DNA of 64,000 nucleotides from Liolophura sinensis (Eukaryota > Mollusca > Polyplacophora > Chitonida > Chitonidae), in assembly GCF_032854445.1 (NCBI RefSeq), contig NC_088302.1, forward strand, positions 48,640,046-48,704,045. Direction: 5' to 3'. Shown in pieces: positions 24,890 to 35,607 of the stretch. A program made the position numbers and the translations under genes. How positions within the stretch are numbered: the first letter of the stretch is position 1; every line of letters begins with the position of its first letter. The notes beneath the pieces are model-generated. The model did no database searches and was not told the DNA's origin. It saw only the letters and a program-made list of their open reading frames with translations.

Positions 24890-25156
24890 GGAGAAGGGGT
24901 GGTGATTTACTGGGACAGGATTGTGTACGACAGGATTGTAAAGGTGATCCTTAGTCTGTGCTATACTGTCACCTTAATTGTACCACTAAGTTGATTTACT
25001 GAATGAATAGGTTCTCTGTCACGGGTCTAATGAACTAAAACGGCGATTTCATCACAATTTATATCTATTAAGTTCGCGTGTATGGCGTTTAACCATCTCT
25101 GTTTTATTATTTACTGTCCACTGTTTAAGAATTCTCGTAATTATTTCTCATAAGCA

Positions 25157-25366
25157 GTGTCCTCCAGGAAATTGGATGTTCATAAATCTGATCTATGGTC
25201 AGGATCGGTTGGCTGGGTTAAGTCTGTGGGCGCGTGTAATACGGGTTATGGTTTTAATTATACCCCAACCCTGGCTCCATCATTGGCCTCTCGTATTTGT
25301 TGTGATAGGCAGTGTGACGGAAATTCTGTCAGACTTGATGCGGCTATCCAAAGGTTAACAGCTTAA
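25157..25366 (+). other. Open frame conserved between units 3 and 5
   Basis: A 69-codon open frame follows an acceptor-like AG ('ttctcataagcag') and includes GWVKSVGACNTGYGFNY and later DRQCDGNS. The same frame in unit 5 (33113-33334) is open except for one TGA at 33149. By eye about half of roughly 22 differing codons change silently, and a run of about 50 bases (GTTGGCTGGGTTAAGTCTGT onward) is identical. No ATG, donor or recognised family was found. It may be a former exon; chance cannot be excluded. Confidence 0.28.
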
Positions 25367-26339
25367 CTGACTGTAGGGGATAAAGGACATTGAAAACACT
25401 GTATTGACTGTCTGGCAAACACTGCCAAGATGGAAAGTAGACTTTGTCATGATTTTAATAACACTTTTCTCTCATGCAAAATGAATTGTATTTGCTTTGA
25501 GGATTTGCTTCAAACAACACGTGTGAAGAAATTCCCGATGACCATCCTATAAATACATCCGATGACATTCCGACCTGCCTAGGAATAGGTAAATATTGTC
25601 TATTATCTGTACACGAGAATTCCCAGTGATTGTGGCATAAACCACACGAAAAAGGAATAACATATAATAATAGACGACTATTGACATCGCCTTTACGATA
25701 ATGTCCTTGCACTTATTCTCCACATCAATGGTACATTATCTTATAAAGTCCGCATTGTAACTGGTAATATGTCAAACAGGCCGAAATAGTTCCGGAGGCT
25801 TTACGTCAGTTTTATTTATCAATCCACATAACTATAGTGTTTTAATGGAATCGGACGATATATATATTTTTAACGGTATATAATTACATTTACTTTCGTT
25901 TATTACACTCAAACCACTCAGAGTGGTACAGGAGGTACAGCATTTAACATAGTTACACAACATATGGCGGGTTACAGATGTTGTGATTTTCGTATAACCA
26001 TCCGTGAAGCGCTGAACTTTTTGTGTAGAGATTTGGATTTAAATCCTTAGTGATATTTTAAAAAGAAAAAGTGTTGGAATGTGATTTACCAGTAGAAAAT
26101 CCACACGAAATATAATATCTTTGAAGACATTTTCATTGAAGTTTGAAAATTTCAGTATTAATCACATTAATAAAGATTCTGGCCTATCCTAATATATATG
26201 ATTTTCTATTTAGGTTAATCATTTTTGGACAATATTTGATTATGACGCTTTGATGATTGCCGTTGAGCGTTATGAGTTATTTCAAGTTTAACAACATTGA
26301 ATAATAATAATATGTAGCTGAACATTGGTTTGTTTACAA

Positions 26340-26900
26340 AACGCAAATAAGTGTCCAAGCACTGTACACTATGTTACTGCTGGCTGCTGTCGTTACAGAG
26401 ACGTCAAATTGTTGTTTTACACTAATCCCACGTTTGACCTGTGTTTGCCTGCATCGTCCTCTCTTTGGGAAAAGCTGCTGCCGGGTATTCCTCCAATGTT
26501 GACGTTGTTTATTTGTTTTTTGTCCAAGTACATTCTTTAAAAAACACTGTCTGAGTAGAGAATTAATCCCGTGTTGTTGATTATTAATACGATAGCCGAA
26601 TCTGGAGAAATGACAGGAAATAAACATACCAGGAGTTGCTCCAAACTGAATGGCTGGATGCGATTTAATATGTCAAGTGTTAGTTAGAAGAAACTCCGGG
26701 ATTAAAATTTCATGAAATTGATCTAATCATGTTTAGTGTCAAGTTAAATGAAATCCGGCTTAAGTTGTCCCTCAGAGGTAGGCTACCACGTGTTTTCTAA
26801 TATACATGTAGTAGACATGCTGAATCCTTAGACCAGAGTTAAAATAGGTATATTATCCTGATATGGCTCCATTTCTGGAGACGGATTTCTCTCGTCTGTC
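26340..26900 (+). repeat. Marker segment M4, unit 3 copy
   Basis: Landmarks: 'acactgtctgagtagagaat', 'ttaatacgatagccgaatct' and 'gatatggctccatttctgga'. At 26367-26396 'actgctggctgctgtcgtta' is a relic of the SINE still visible in unit 5 at 34102. Confidence 0.65.
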
Positions 26901-27003
26901 GCGAATAATGAATATTGTTCAAATAGAGCTCTTTGAGTTGGTTTCTGGCAAGAGCCCAAACAAAGTCAAAACGAAAGTGAGAACCTAAGAGTGCAGAAGA
27001 AGA

Positions 27004-27075
27004 CCCCCTCCCCCCCAAAAAAAAAACAAAAACAAAAAAAAAACAAAAAAAAAAAAACAAAAAACAAAACAAACA
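27004..27075 (+). repeat. C-run followed by A-rich low-complexity DNA
   Basis: 'ccccctccccccc' is followed by about 55 bases of A with scattered C. It may be an expanded poly-A remnant. In units 4 and 5 the equivalent place leads directly into a SINE. Confidence 0.85.
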
Positions 27076-27148
27076 GGATAGGTATAGAGTAGATGGTATA
27101 TACCGCTAAACATGTATACTGTCACTTACTTGGTTAATCTCTTTGACA

Positions 27149-27212
27149 TAATGCTGACCAACGTCAAAAAAGTGAGATATTCTTGTGTACGTAGTGAACA
27201 CCAACCACGCCT
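27149..27212 (+). mobile_element. Family-A SINE remnant
   Basis: 'ataatgctgacc', then 'aagtgagatattcttgtgta', then 'cgtagtgaacaccaacca' matches the body end and tail with many changes. Better-preserved SINEs occupy the equivalent place in unit 4 (30250-30381) and unit 5 (34845-34935), so the insertion predates the duplication of these units. Confidence 0.6.
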
Positions 27213-27218
27213 ATACTC

Positions 27219-27290
27219 TTGGGTTTTACGTCGTTCATAGCAATTTTTGAGTCATATGACGACGAGGAGTCAATAGATATGTCATACACA
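27219..27290 (-). mobile_element. Family-B SINE tail fragment
   Basis: 'gggttttacgtcgttc', then 'caatttttgagtcatatgac', then 'gacgaggagtc' is the reverse complement of the family-B 3' end seen complete at 43334-43669. The rest is missing or unrecognisable. Confidence 0.65.
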
Positions 27291-27529
27291 GTGTATTCTT
27301 GTGGCAGAGTGATTGAAGTATCATCTGTCACTTAATTAGTTACTGTTTTTGAGATCATCAGATACGACACCCAACCCAGTCACATTAGACTTTGCTTGCT
27401 CTATTCTTTGAATGCTGGGCACCAGTTGAGATAGTAACAAGACCATGTTCAAGTTTGTTAGTATTTCCAACCCCGTTTGGATCCGAGGCGGAAGCTGAGA
27501 CCATTAGGCCACCGATGGGCTGTGTAAAA

Positions 27530-27735
27530 TATAATACCGTCAAACAAGTACAGCATATAGAGGAAAGCTAGAGCAGCGACGATATTGTGATAGCTGGCAA
27601 ATAGTCACATATAACCGATGAAATACCGCCTCTTGTTATTTTACCTGTCAGGGTTTTTCTAACTGTTCATGTAAATGCATCAACAGTAGAAAACCAAACG
27701 CTCTGTGGCACCATGACTTAGGTAAAGACCAAACC
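27530..27735 (+). repeat. Dispersed repeat R3
   Basis: Core 'ttgtgatagctggcaaatag', then 'tcacatataaccgatgaaat', then 'accgcctcttg', followed by 'gttcatgtaaatgcatcaac'. Seven other copies occur in the window in both orientations. Nothing in it is coding. Confidence 0.75.
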
Positions 27736-27993
27736 AATAAATAAATATTTCTTGTCTTGTAGATACGATATATTCTCTATAGTTAAATCGACAGATCTTC
27801 GTTGCGGATAGAGTCAACAGAGGGTAAAATCTGTAATATAACAGACAAAGAACGTCGTGAATTGTTATCCCACATGATATGATTATGTTTTGTATTCACA
27901 ACAGGGAAACATTAAACAAGGTTAAACGCTATGCTTAAATGATCCAAGTAAACTGTGATCAAAACAGGTGAACAAGTGTGGTGATTAGTATCA

Positions 27994-28265
27994 ATCCTTG
28001 GTCGAGTCTCACCTAAGGCCTTAAAAGAGGAACTTCCTCGCTTGGCGTTCAGCATAGAGGGGAAAGTGCATCGATGGTTGACCCGTATCAGTACAATGGC
28101 TCGGGCGGAGAGGCTTATTTGCCTTCGGTAAGTCGTCTCAGTGAAGCAGCACTAGATAAAAGAGCGGCGGAAATCCGTCCTGCAACAAGGAGGCACATTA
28201 CATGCACTCTGAGTATTCCTTCGTCGTCATATGACGTTAAACCTCAAGCACAAACTCACTCACTC
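27994..28265 (+). mobile_element. Family-B SINE in unit 3, absent from unit 4
   Basis: The sequence from 'tccttggtcgagtctcacct' to 'ctcactcactc' matches 43334-43669 in opposite orientation. About 20 bases of the tail are deleted after 'catatgac'. The flanks ATTAGTATCA (27984-27993) and ATTGGTATCA (28266-28275) are a near-perfect 10-bp duplication. The paralogous place in unit 4 (about 31000) reads 'gtggtcattggtaccttgtg' with no insert, an empty site. Confidence 0.9.
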
Positions 28266-28274
28266 ATTGGTATC

Positions 28275-28620
28275 ATGTGTTCCCATTCCCACACGGATTG
28301 GGGTTTCTTTGGCTTGGCCTACAGGTCACAGATATTAACACGGCTCATTGCCAGAGTGTGCACACATGGCCACGCTCTGGATATTGCTTAGAAAATGTGC
28401 AAAACTTTGAAGTCCTACATCATTTGCTGTTATGTTGTAGTGAGACCTATGCTTGTAAGGCTTGAAATGTCTAAGGCAAGGTCAGTTGATCGACCAGTCG
28501 TAAAGCTGAGTTGGCAAGGACAGTTTGAATTGAACTGCGCATTTGATTCATCTTTTTGTCTACGTGATCACTGCACAGTAACAGAGACCAGGGATTCCTT
28601 TTGGCATTAGTGCATTTTGG
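28275..28620 (+). repeat. Marker segment M5, unit 3 copy
   Basis: It matches 31000-31370 closely ('gtgttcccattcccac-cgg', then 'catttgctgttatg-tgtag', then 'gatc-accagtcgtaaagct') and 7050-7400 more weakly. Three overlapping short frames cross it, none kept in the unit 4 copy. Confidence 0.7.
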
Positions 28621-30249
28621 CAAAGTGGAGCGGGGCCACATGAAAAGCAACCACTACACACATGATTGTTGTACGTAAAATGAGGCTCACGAAAAAGAAA
28701 ATGTATATGAATGTTTTGGAACAACGATAACATCACCGAAGACTTCTAAACCCCATTAAGAGGCCATGTTTGCAGTGAATCCGCGCTCAGTTACATTGTC
28801 AGCTGCTATATGACGTCATCTTCAAGGGTGTTCAAACAATACGACGTGAGGTGGAGTAACAAACCATTAAGCCGTTAATGAAATGCCTGTTCCCGACGCC
28901 TTAGGCACCTTTAGATTCAAACGAGTATATGCTGGAAATATAGCATGTATTGTCTACATAACCGTTAGGTGTGATAGTTTGACGTTGCTTAATCGTTGAG
29001 TGAACCTTTATCGCGCTCGTGTTGTCCATTACCGTTGTCCGACAGAAGAAACCTCTATAGGTCTGTCTCCAGAAAAGGCCAATATTCTAACTACCCGAGG
29101 CTGAGAGATATCTGGAAAGGGTTAGAGAAAGATTACCAATTCTGTAAGCCTTAAAGGCATATCATAGAGCGAAGTAAATGGATAATTAAGAATCACTGCA
29201 CTGTACCTTTATTCAAAGACGCACATCGTCGTTTTGTTTGATCCCTATCCTGGCCGCTCGTATCGGTTTAAGTAGGCAGTGTGCTGGTAGTTCTCTCAGA
29301 CTTGAGGCAGCCATCCAAACATTAACTGCTTCTCTGACTGTAGGATATAGGACATTGATAACACTGTATGGAGGGCGAGCACTGTGACTGGGTGGAAAGT
29401 AGATATGAATTTATTAACGCCTTTCTCTCAAGCAAAATGGACGGTGTTTGATTTGAGGGTTTCCTTCAACCCACATGTCGAAGGAATTTCCCGATGCCCA
29501 TCCTATGAGAGCATTCAAAGACATCCGTATTAAAAACGTTGGACTTTTCCATCATCTGTACACGAGAATTACCTGTGACTGTGGCATAAACCACACGAAA
29601 AAAGAAATGACAGATAATAATACACGACTATTGACACGGCCTTTACGATAACACATCAAGCAGGCGTAAAGAGCTCTGTCGGCGTTGAGTCAGTTTTCTG
29701 TGGTAATAACCGTAGGTTTGTAAATGGAATCGGGCGTTCTATAGTTTTAACAACAGATAATTACATATACAGATATGGTGATTTTTGCGTAGCCATCCGC
29801 GAAAAGGTGCACCTCTTGTGTAAAGATGTTGATTTAATTCCTCAGCGATATCTTACAGAAAACAGGAAGAAAGTATTGAAATGTAATTGATCAGTAGAAA
29901 GTCTACACGAAACACCTGGCTGGCCGGATGCGATTTGAAATGGCAAGCCCTGGTTAGCAGATGGTTCAGTTTAAAATCTCATTAAAATGATGCGGAATTG
30001 GCTTAAATTGGCCCTAAGATGTAGTCAAAAACATTTTTATAATACGGTAGACATGTGGATTCCATAAGGCGAGAGCTAGGATAGGTTTATTATTCTGATG
30101 TGGCTGCATTTCCGGAGACAGATTTTGATGTCTGTCTGGTATAATGAATCTCGTATAAATAGAGCCCTTTATTGAGGTGGTTTCTGCAAAGAGTCCAAAC
30201 AGAGTAAGAGCGGAAATTAGAAAACCTTAGTGTGCAACACTCCCTCTTT

Positions 30250-30381
30250 GGCATCAGCCTACGGATGGACGTGTGCTTCTCCTGCCCGGTTTCCTCTCAC
30301 CGTGATGCTGACAGCCGTCGTATAAGTGAAATATTCTTGAGTACGGCGCAAAACATCCAACAACTGAACAAATAAACAAAC
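30250..30381 (+). mobile_element. Family-A SINE, 5'-truncated (unit 4)
   Basis: It starts in the body ('cagcctacggatgg') and runs through 'gatgctgacagccgtcgtat', the conserved tail and a degraded (AAAT)n-like end. It shares its position with remnants in units 3 and 5. Confidence 0.88.
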
Positions 30382-30499
30382 TCTCAATGCTTAGCGCTAG
30401 GCGACAGGAACAAGTACCAGTTTTTATTGTCGGATTGGATCCCGGTTTTCTGGCTTTGAAGCGGTAATAACAATTAGACCACCGATGTGGTCAGTAAAA

Positions 30500-30539
30500 T
30501 ACGTGGTCAGTTTAATTAATACGTGATCAGTTTAATTAA
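30500..30539 (+). repeat. 20-bp tandem duplication
   Basis: TACGTGGTCAGTTTAATTAA is followed directly by TACGTGATCAGTTTAATTAA, differing at one base. It lies at the start of an R3 copy. Confidence 0.9.
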
Positions 30540-30715
30540 AGACGCCCATCATAGAGTAAAACAAGAGAATCGATTAAAGTGTGATAGCTGGTTATGCGTA
30601 ACACAAAAGCGGTGAAACACGGCCTCTTGTCCTTTTTAGCTCAGTTACTGTTTGCATAAATAGTAGCCTACCACACGGCCCAAAGCACAATGGCTCAAGC
30701 AAACACCATTCCAAT
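30530..30715 (+). repeat. Dispersed repeat R3
   Basis: 'aaagtgtgatagctgg', then 'gcgtaacacaaaagcggtga', then 'cggcctcttgtcc', then 'accacacggcccaaagcac' matches 27530 and 42265. Confidence 0.7.
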
Positions 30716-32418
30716 AAATAAATAATTTGTTTGATTGGAAGATAAGATATATTTCCTATAGTTAAACCCACAGGTTGTCATTGCGAAAAGAACCAACGGA
30801 CTACAGTCAGTGATATAACAGAAACATTTAAAAGCAAACAAGGTCGTGTATTGTTGTCCCACATGATATGATTATGATTTAAACGCAAAGCAGACAACCA
30901 ATAAACATGATTTGCCGCCATGCTCTGAGACAACTGTGATTCTTACGATTACATCCAAGTAGATCAGGATCAGAACAAGTGAACAAATGTGGTCATTGGT
31001 ACCTTGTGTTCCCATTCCCACGCGGATTGGTGTTTCTTTGCCTCAGCTTACAGGTCACAGATATGAACACAGCTTATTGCCAGAAATCACCATCTTCCGT
31101 GACATTTAAGTGTACACAAGGGGCCACGCTCTGGATGTTCCTTAGACAACGTCAATAGCTGCGAAGTCCTTTCATCATTTGCTGTTATGCTGTAGTGAGA
31201 CCTATGCGTGTAAGATATCTGAGGCCAGATCAGTTGATCTACCAGTCGTAAAGCTCAGCTGACAAGAACAGTTTAGTGGAACTGCTCATGTCATCTATCG
31301 TTTAGTCTGCGTGATAAATAAAGAGCCAGGGATTCCCTTGGCGTTGATGCATTTAGACAAAGTGAGTTGAGGGTAAAATCAGAACACCAACTATACACAG
31401 CGCTATTGTAAATTAGATGACACTCACATAGAAAAAAATGCACATGGCTGTTTTTGAACAATTATGACATCCCCTGAAGTCTCGGTAAAACTATCCTTGT
31501 GGAAATAAGTATTCTCTTTGAAACAAAAGTTGAACTTTGCAAGACAAGTGTCTCAACAGAGAAATAATTGTTTGGCTAATGATTGGGCGATATTTAATCC
31601 CATCATGCTATTCCTGTTCACGCGATAATTCTGTTGTAATACCATACAGCACAAAGATCCTTTGAGTGAATCGAGTATTTCAATATGGCTCTTAAGCCTT
31701 AAGTCATTATGTATGTCGATTATCTGAGTTGCTGCCTGTTAATCTGAAATTATTTTATGTTTGAAAGGCAAAATTCACGCATCCTTTGTCCACTATGTAG
31801 AGATAATGCTCGTAGATCCTGGACACTGTGTCTGTGTGTGTTGCTACATACAATAGTATGTAATTCTACACATATAATTAAGATCTAACATTGTTTAGTC
31901 GTGATGAGAACCTTTATGGACAGTGGGCCCTTCAGCACCGCCGTTTGACAGGAGAAGCCTTCAAAGGTAGATCTTTCTCCAGAAAGGCCAATATGCTACC
32001 GAACTTAGGCTCGCAGAAGTCTGGAAAAGGTTAGAGAAAGGTTACCAATCCGGCTTGGCTTTAGGGCATACCACACAGTGATCCAGTGAATTACAAGGAA
32101 TCGCAGTGTACTATTTATTAAAAAAAGCACAATGTCGTTTTGTTTGACAAAATGTTTACCGTGTTTTTTAAAGATTCTTACAGTACTTCTATTTGGAAAT
32201 TTGTAATGGCTAACTAAAAAAAAACTATTAATTGCCCTATTTAAAGACTAATTAATGTTTATCAGTATCATAAATTTAACAGCTTTTTCTGTATGAAAAC
32301 TGACAGAGAATTTCAAGGCATGTACTTGCACTCACCTATAACTGGTTTAGTTGCAATTTTTAAGAATGACGTTTGACAGATACCTGGCGAAGGCAGGAGT
32401 GGTTTTTGGGAGTTATAG

Positions 32419-32809
32419 TTTTGTTTGAGTTATAGATCTATCTGTAAAATACGTGCTGTTTGTGTTGTAGTACTATCTTTAAACACGGTCTGCCTGTGTT
32501 GTAGTACTATCTTTAAATACGGATTGCCTGTGTTGTAGAACTATCTTTAAACACGGACTGCCTGTGTTGTAGTACTATCTTTAAACACGGACTGCCTGTG
32601 TTGTAGTACTATCTTTAAACACGGATTGTCTGTGTTGTAATACTATCTTTAAACACGGATTGCCTGTGTTGTAGTACTATCTTTAAACACGGACTGCCTG
32701 TGTTGTAGTACTATCTTTAAACACGGATTGTCTGTGTTGTAATACTATCTTTAAACACGGGCTGCCTGTGTTGTAGTACTATCTTTAAACACGGACTGCC
32801 TGTGTTGAA
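32419..32809 (+). repeat. 34-bp minisatellite, about 11 copies (unit 5)
   Basis: The unit is 'gttgtagtactatctttaaa' followed by 'cacggactgcctgt'. The first copy (32430-32465) still resembles the unit 3 version ('tctgtaaaatacgtgctgtt'), while the rest share private changes such as 'ctttaaacacgg' and 'gcctgt'. Same period and place as 24400, but separately homogenised. Confidence 0.93.
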
Positions 32810-33112
32810 CCTTCATGTGTAGATCTGTGGTCTTTTTTTGTCTCTGAAGAGGTTCTGATTTACGTGGCATACATTTGTGTACGGCATAATTGTAAAAGTT
32901 GTCCGTACTGGGTGCTATATTCTGACCTTAATGGTACACCTAGGTTGATTTATTAAATCAACAGATTCTCTGTCACGGGTCTAATGAACTAAAACTGCGA
33001 TTTCATCACGATTTATATCTATTAAGTTCGCGTGTTTGGCGTTTACTATCTTTATTTTATTATTTACTGTTTGCTGTTCATGGATTCTCGTAATTATTTT
33101 CCGGAATCAGTG

Positions 33113-33334
33113 TCCTCTAGAAAATTGGATGTCTATAAATCTGATCTATGATCACGATTGGTTGGCTGGGTTAAGTCTGTGGGCGCGTGTAATACGGGTT
33201 ATGGTTTTAATTACACCCCGATCCTAACATCATCTCTGGCCCCTCGCATTGCTTGTGACAGGCAGTTTAACGGTAATTCTGCCAGACTTGAGGCCGCCAT
33301 CCAAACCTTAACAGCGCCTCTGACTGTGGGATAA
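33113..33334 (+). pseudogene. Broken counterpart of the 25157 open frame
   Basis: The frame keeps GWVKSVGACNTGYGFNY and RLEAAIQTLTAPLTVG but has a TGA at 33149-33151. 'Pseudogene' is used loosely: if the unit 3 frame was ever an exon, this is its broken copy. Function unknown. Confidence 0.22.
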
Positions 33335-34101
33335 GGGACATTGATAACTGTATTGACGACCTGAAGAGCATTGAGACTAGATGGAAAGTAGAATTATCAT
33401 GAATTTATCAACACTTTTCTCTCGTGTAAAATGAACGATATTTCCTTTGTGGATTCCCTTCAACTAAGCTGTGTAAAGAGTTTCCCGACATTTAATGACA
33501 TTCCCTCATGAACGTTTAAAGCTAATACTGTCATTTAAAAAAAGTGTAAGCCTTGGACTAACCAATGGGCATTTATTGTACATCATCCGTTGACGAGAAT
33601 TACCCGTCACTTTGGTATAAACTACAAGAAAACGAAATAACAGACATTCATTGCACGAGTAGCTTTACGATCACGTGCTTGTTATTTTTAGCTACATTAA
33701 TGCTGCCCTATCTTTAAAAATCCGCAGTTTAGTTTGTAATACATCAAACAGGCCTAAATAGTTCTGGCGGCTTTGAGTAAGTTTTTTTTATTAATCTAAA
33801 TGAATGTACACTTGCAAATGGAATCTGACAGTACATATTTTCAACAGCAAAAAGTTGAATTTACAGATATGGTGATTTTTGTCTTGCCATCCGTGAAATG
33901 CTGAGAATTTTTTCGTAAAGATTTTGATTTAAATCCTAAGAGACATCTTAAGGAAAACTACTAAAAATATTGGAATTTGATTCATCAGCGATGTGATGAT
34001 TATATAAGCGGCAATGGATGATTTCATATTGAACCGTATTAAATAATAAAACATTGTAACTTAATATTGCTTTACTAGAAGGCGCATAAAAAATGTTCCA
34101 G

Positions 34102-34230
34102 CAGAGTGCGGATGGCCTCGGGTTTCCGCCGGAGACTGCCTGGTTTCCTTTCACCATAATGCCAGCCACTGTTGTATAACTGAAATATTCTTAGCAGGCT
34201 CAAAACACCATCAAATAAATAAATGAACAA
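34102..34230 (+). mobile_element. Family-A SINE, 5'-truncated (unit 5)
   Basis: It has body sequence ('gagtgcggatggcctcgggt'), 'ccataatgccagccactgtt', a tail with a small deletion near 'tattcttagcaggctc', and a short (AAAT)n. Relics at the same place occur in unit 3 (26367) and unit 1 (5790). Confidence 0.87.
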
Positions 34231-34844
34231 ATGTCAAACAGAGACGTCAAATTGGTGTTTTACGCTAATCCATGTTTGCCCATGTTTGGTCCATCGCCCC
34301 CTTATTCGGAATGGGCTGTAGCTGGGTTTTGTGCCAATGTTAACGTTCTTTTTTGCTCTGTTTAGTGTAACATTGTCTTAAAAAGCACTGTCTACGGACG
34401 GAATTATTTCCATCTTGTCCGATAACGGAATCTGGAAGAATTGCAAACAGCAAAGATATCAAAAGTTGCTTAACCCTGGTTGGCTGGATGAGATTTGAAA
34501 TGCCAAGCCTTAGTTAGAAGAGACTTCGGTTTTTAAATCTTAAAAGATGTTTTTAATGGGACATCTAATTATATTTCGCTTCAGGTTAAATGAAATCCGC
34601 CTGAGAGGTAGTCTGCCGCATGTTTTATTATACAGTACTCATGTGGAATCCATAATGCCATTCATAGAATAGGTTTATTTTTCTGATTTAGTCGCATTTC
34701 TGAAGACAAATTTGTGGTATCTGTCACGTAGAATGAATCTTGTATAACACCCCTTTTTCATCAGGCCCCTGATTAGAGTCCAAACAAACAGATTTCACAA
34801 CAGGAAGTTAGAACACTTCCGCCTCGAAATTCGTAGATCGGGGA

Positions 34845-34935
34845 TCAAGAGCTCTGCCGGATTCCTCAGACCATCATAATGGCCACATGTATCAGTGAAG
34901 TATTCTTCAGTACAGCGAGAAGCACCAGTTAAGTA
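34845..34935 (+). mobile_element. Family-A SINE, strongly diverged (unit 5)
   Basis: 'gagctctgccggattcctca', 'ccatcataatggcc', 'agtgaagtattcttcagtac' and 'agcaccagttaa' match the SINE body and tail with many substitutions. It shares its position with 27149 and 30250. Confidence 0.65.
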
Positions 34936-35298
34936 AACTCCATTTTATGTGCACATTAGTTATATTCTCCATAATTAAACTGGCAGATCCTCATTGCGAA
35001 TAGAACTAACAAACTGTAAAGTCTGTAATATAACAGCAACATTTAAAAGCAAACAACGTTGAGTGCATATGCCTGTTTTGGAACAAATATGACATCACCC
35101 GAGAGGAGTTAACTCCATGTTCTTTCCAATAATATTCAACATATTATTGTGTAAAGCTTGTGGAGTCACGTGCCACCGACGAAAGGCAATTTTAGTAGCG
35201 AGAATGTTTGATTTTTATATAGTCTTTATAAAGGCGTAAGAGACTATATTATGTGACAGTGAATCTTACTCGTTCACGTATGGAATAAATGATACATA

Positions 35299-35325
35299 CA
35301 CTGTTGACCATAAAGTTGGAATAAA
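35299..35325 (+). repeat. Tc1 left terminal inverted repeat
   Basis: It matches the reverse complement of 36924-36950 at all 27 bases; matching ends at the next base. TA precedes it. Confidence 0.96.
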
Positions 35326-35607
35326 ATATTTTAGCCACAATCCCAGAAGTTTAATATTATTTTTCGCCTCAAAAATAATATAAGCCGACACGAATTGATG
35401 CATAATCTCTCTCTACTACGTGTACAAAAATGTTTTATTCTATGCTAATATGAGAATTACATAAGAGGCTCTGATGGTAGTGATAAAAAGCCCTGTGCCT
35501 GGTGCTTCTCCAGTGATCTTCATTCAGAGAGAGGTCAAATTACCTCGCGCATAACGGAGTTCTCGGTTTCGCATGGAACAAAAAGTAGTGTAGCGGGGAT
35601 TCCGGCT

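Larger units (their letters stand above)
21390..28700 (+). repeat. Array 1, unit 3 (block A)
   Basis: This is the most complete unit of the group 3-5. Head segment: 21390-21435. The stretch 22430-22760 is shared with the start of unit 5 (31440-31720). Bases 23214-23700 are shared with 28760-29230. Then come the 34-bp minisatellite at 24400, an open-frame segment at 25040-25450, M3, M4 (26340-26900), R3 (27530-27735) and M5 (28275-28620). The end is marked by 'gttttggaacaacgataaca' near 28714, whose counterparts close unit 4 (31450) and unit 5 (35075). Bases 21440-22430 are unrecognised. Confidence 0.65.
28701..31440 (+). repeat. Array 1, unit 4 (block B), internally deleted
   Basis: Follows unit 3 in order but is much shorter. 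Bases 28760-29230 match 23214-23710; the sequence then jumps to the equivalent of 25270, losing about 1.5 kb including the 34-bp minisatellite. A second deletion removes the equivalent of about 26100-26640. Later come M4 (29910-30190), a SINE, R3 (30530-30715) and M5 (31000-31370). No open frame of note survives. Confidence 0.65.
31441..35130 (+). repeat. Array 1, unit 5 (block C)
   Basis: Opens like unit 3 (31440-31720 matches 22430-22700) and carries, in order, 31920-32100 (as 23510-23690), the 34-bp minisatellite at 32419, 32900-33400 (as 24940-25450), M4 (34230-34770) with an upstream SINE, a second SINE, and the closing marker 'gttttggaacaaatatgaca' near 35073. The R3 and M5 segments seen in units 3 and 4 are missing. 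Confidence 0.65.

Noticed and set aside
26839-27072. A 77-codon minus-strand frame with a phenylalanine-rich start
   Set aside because: It is the translation of an A-rich/C-run low-complexity tract within a repeat unit.
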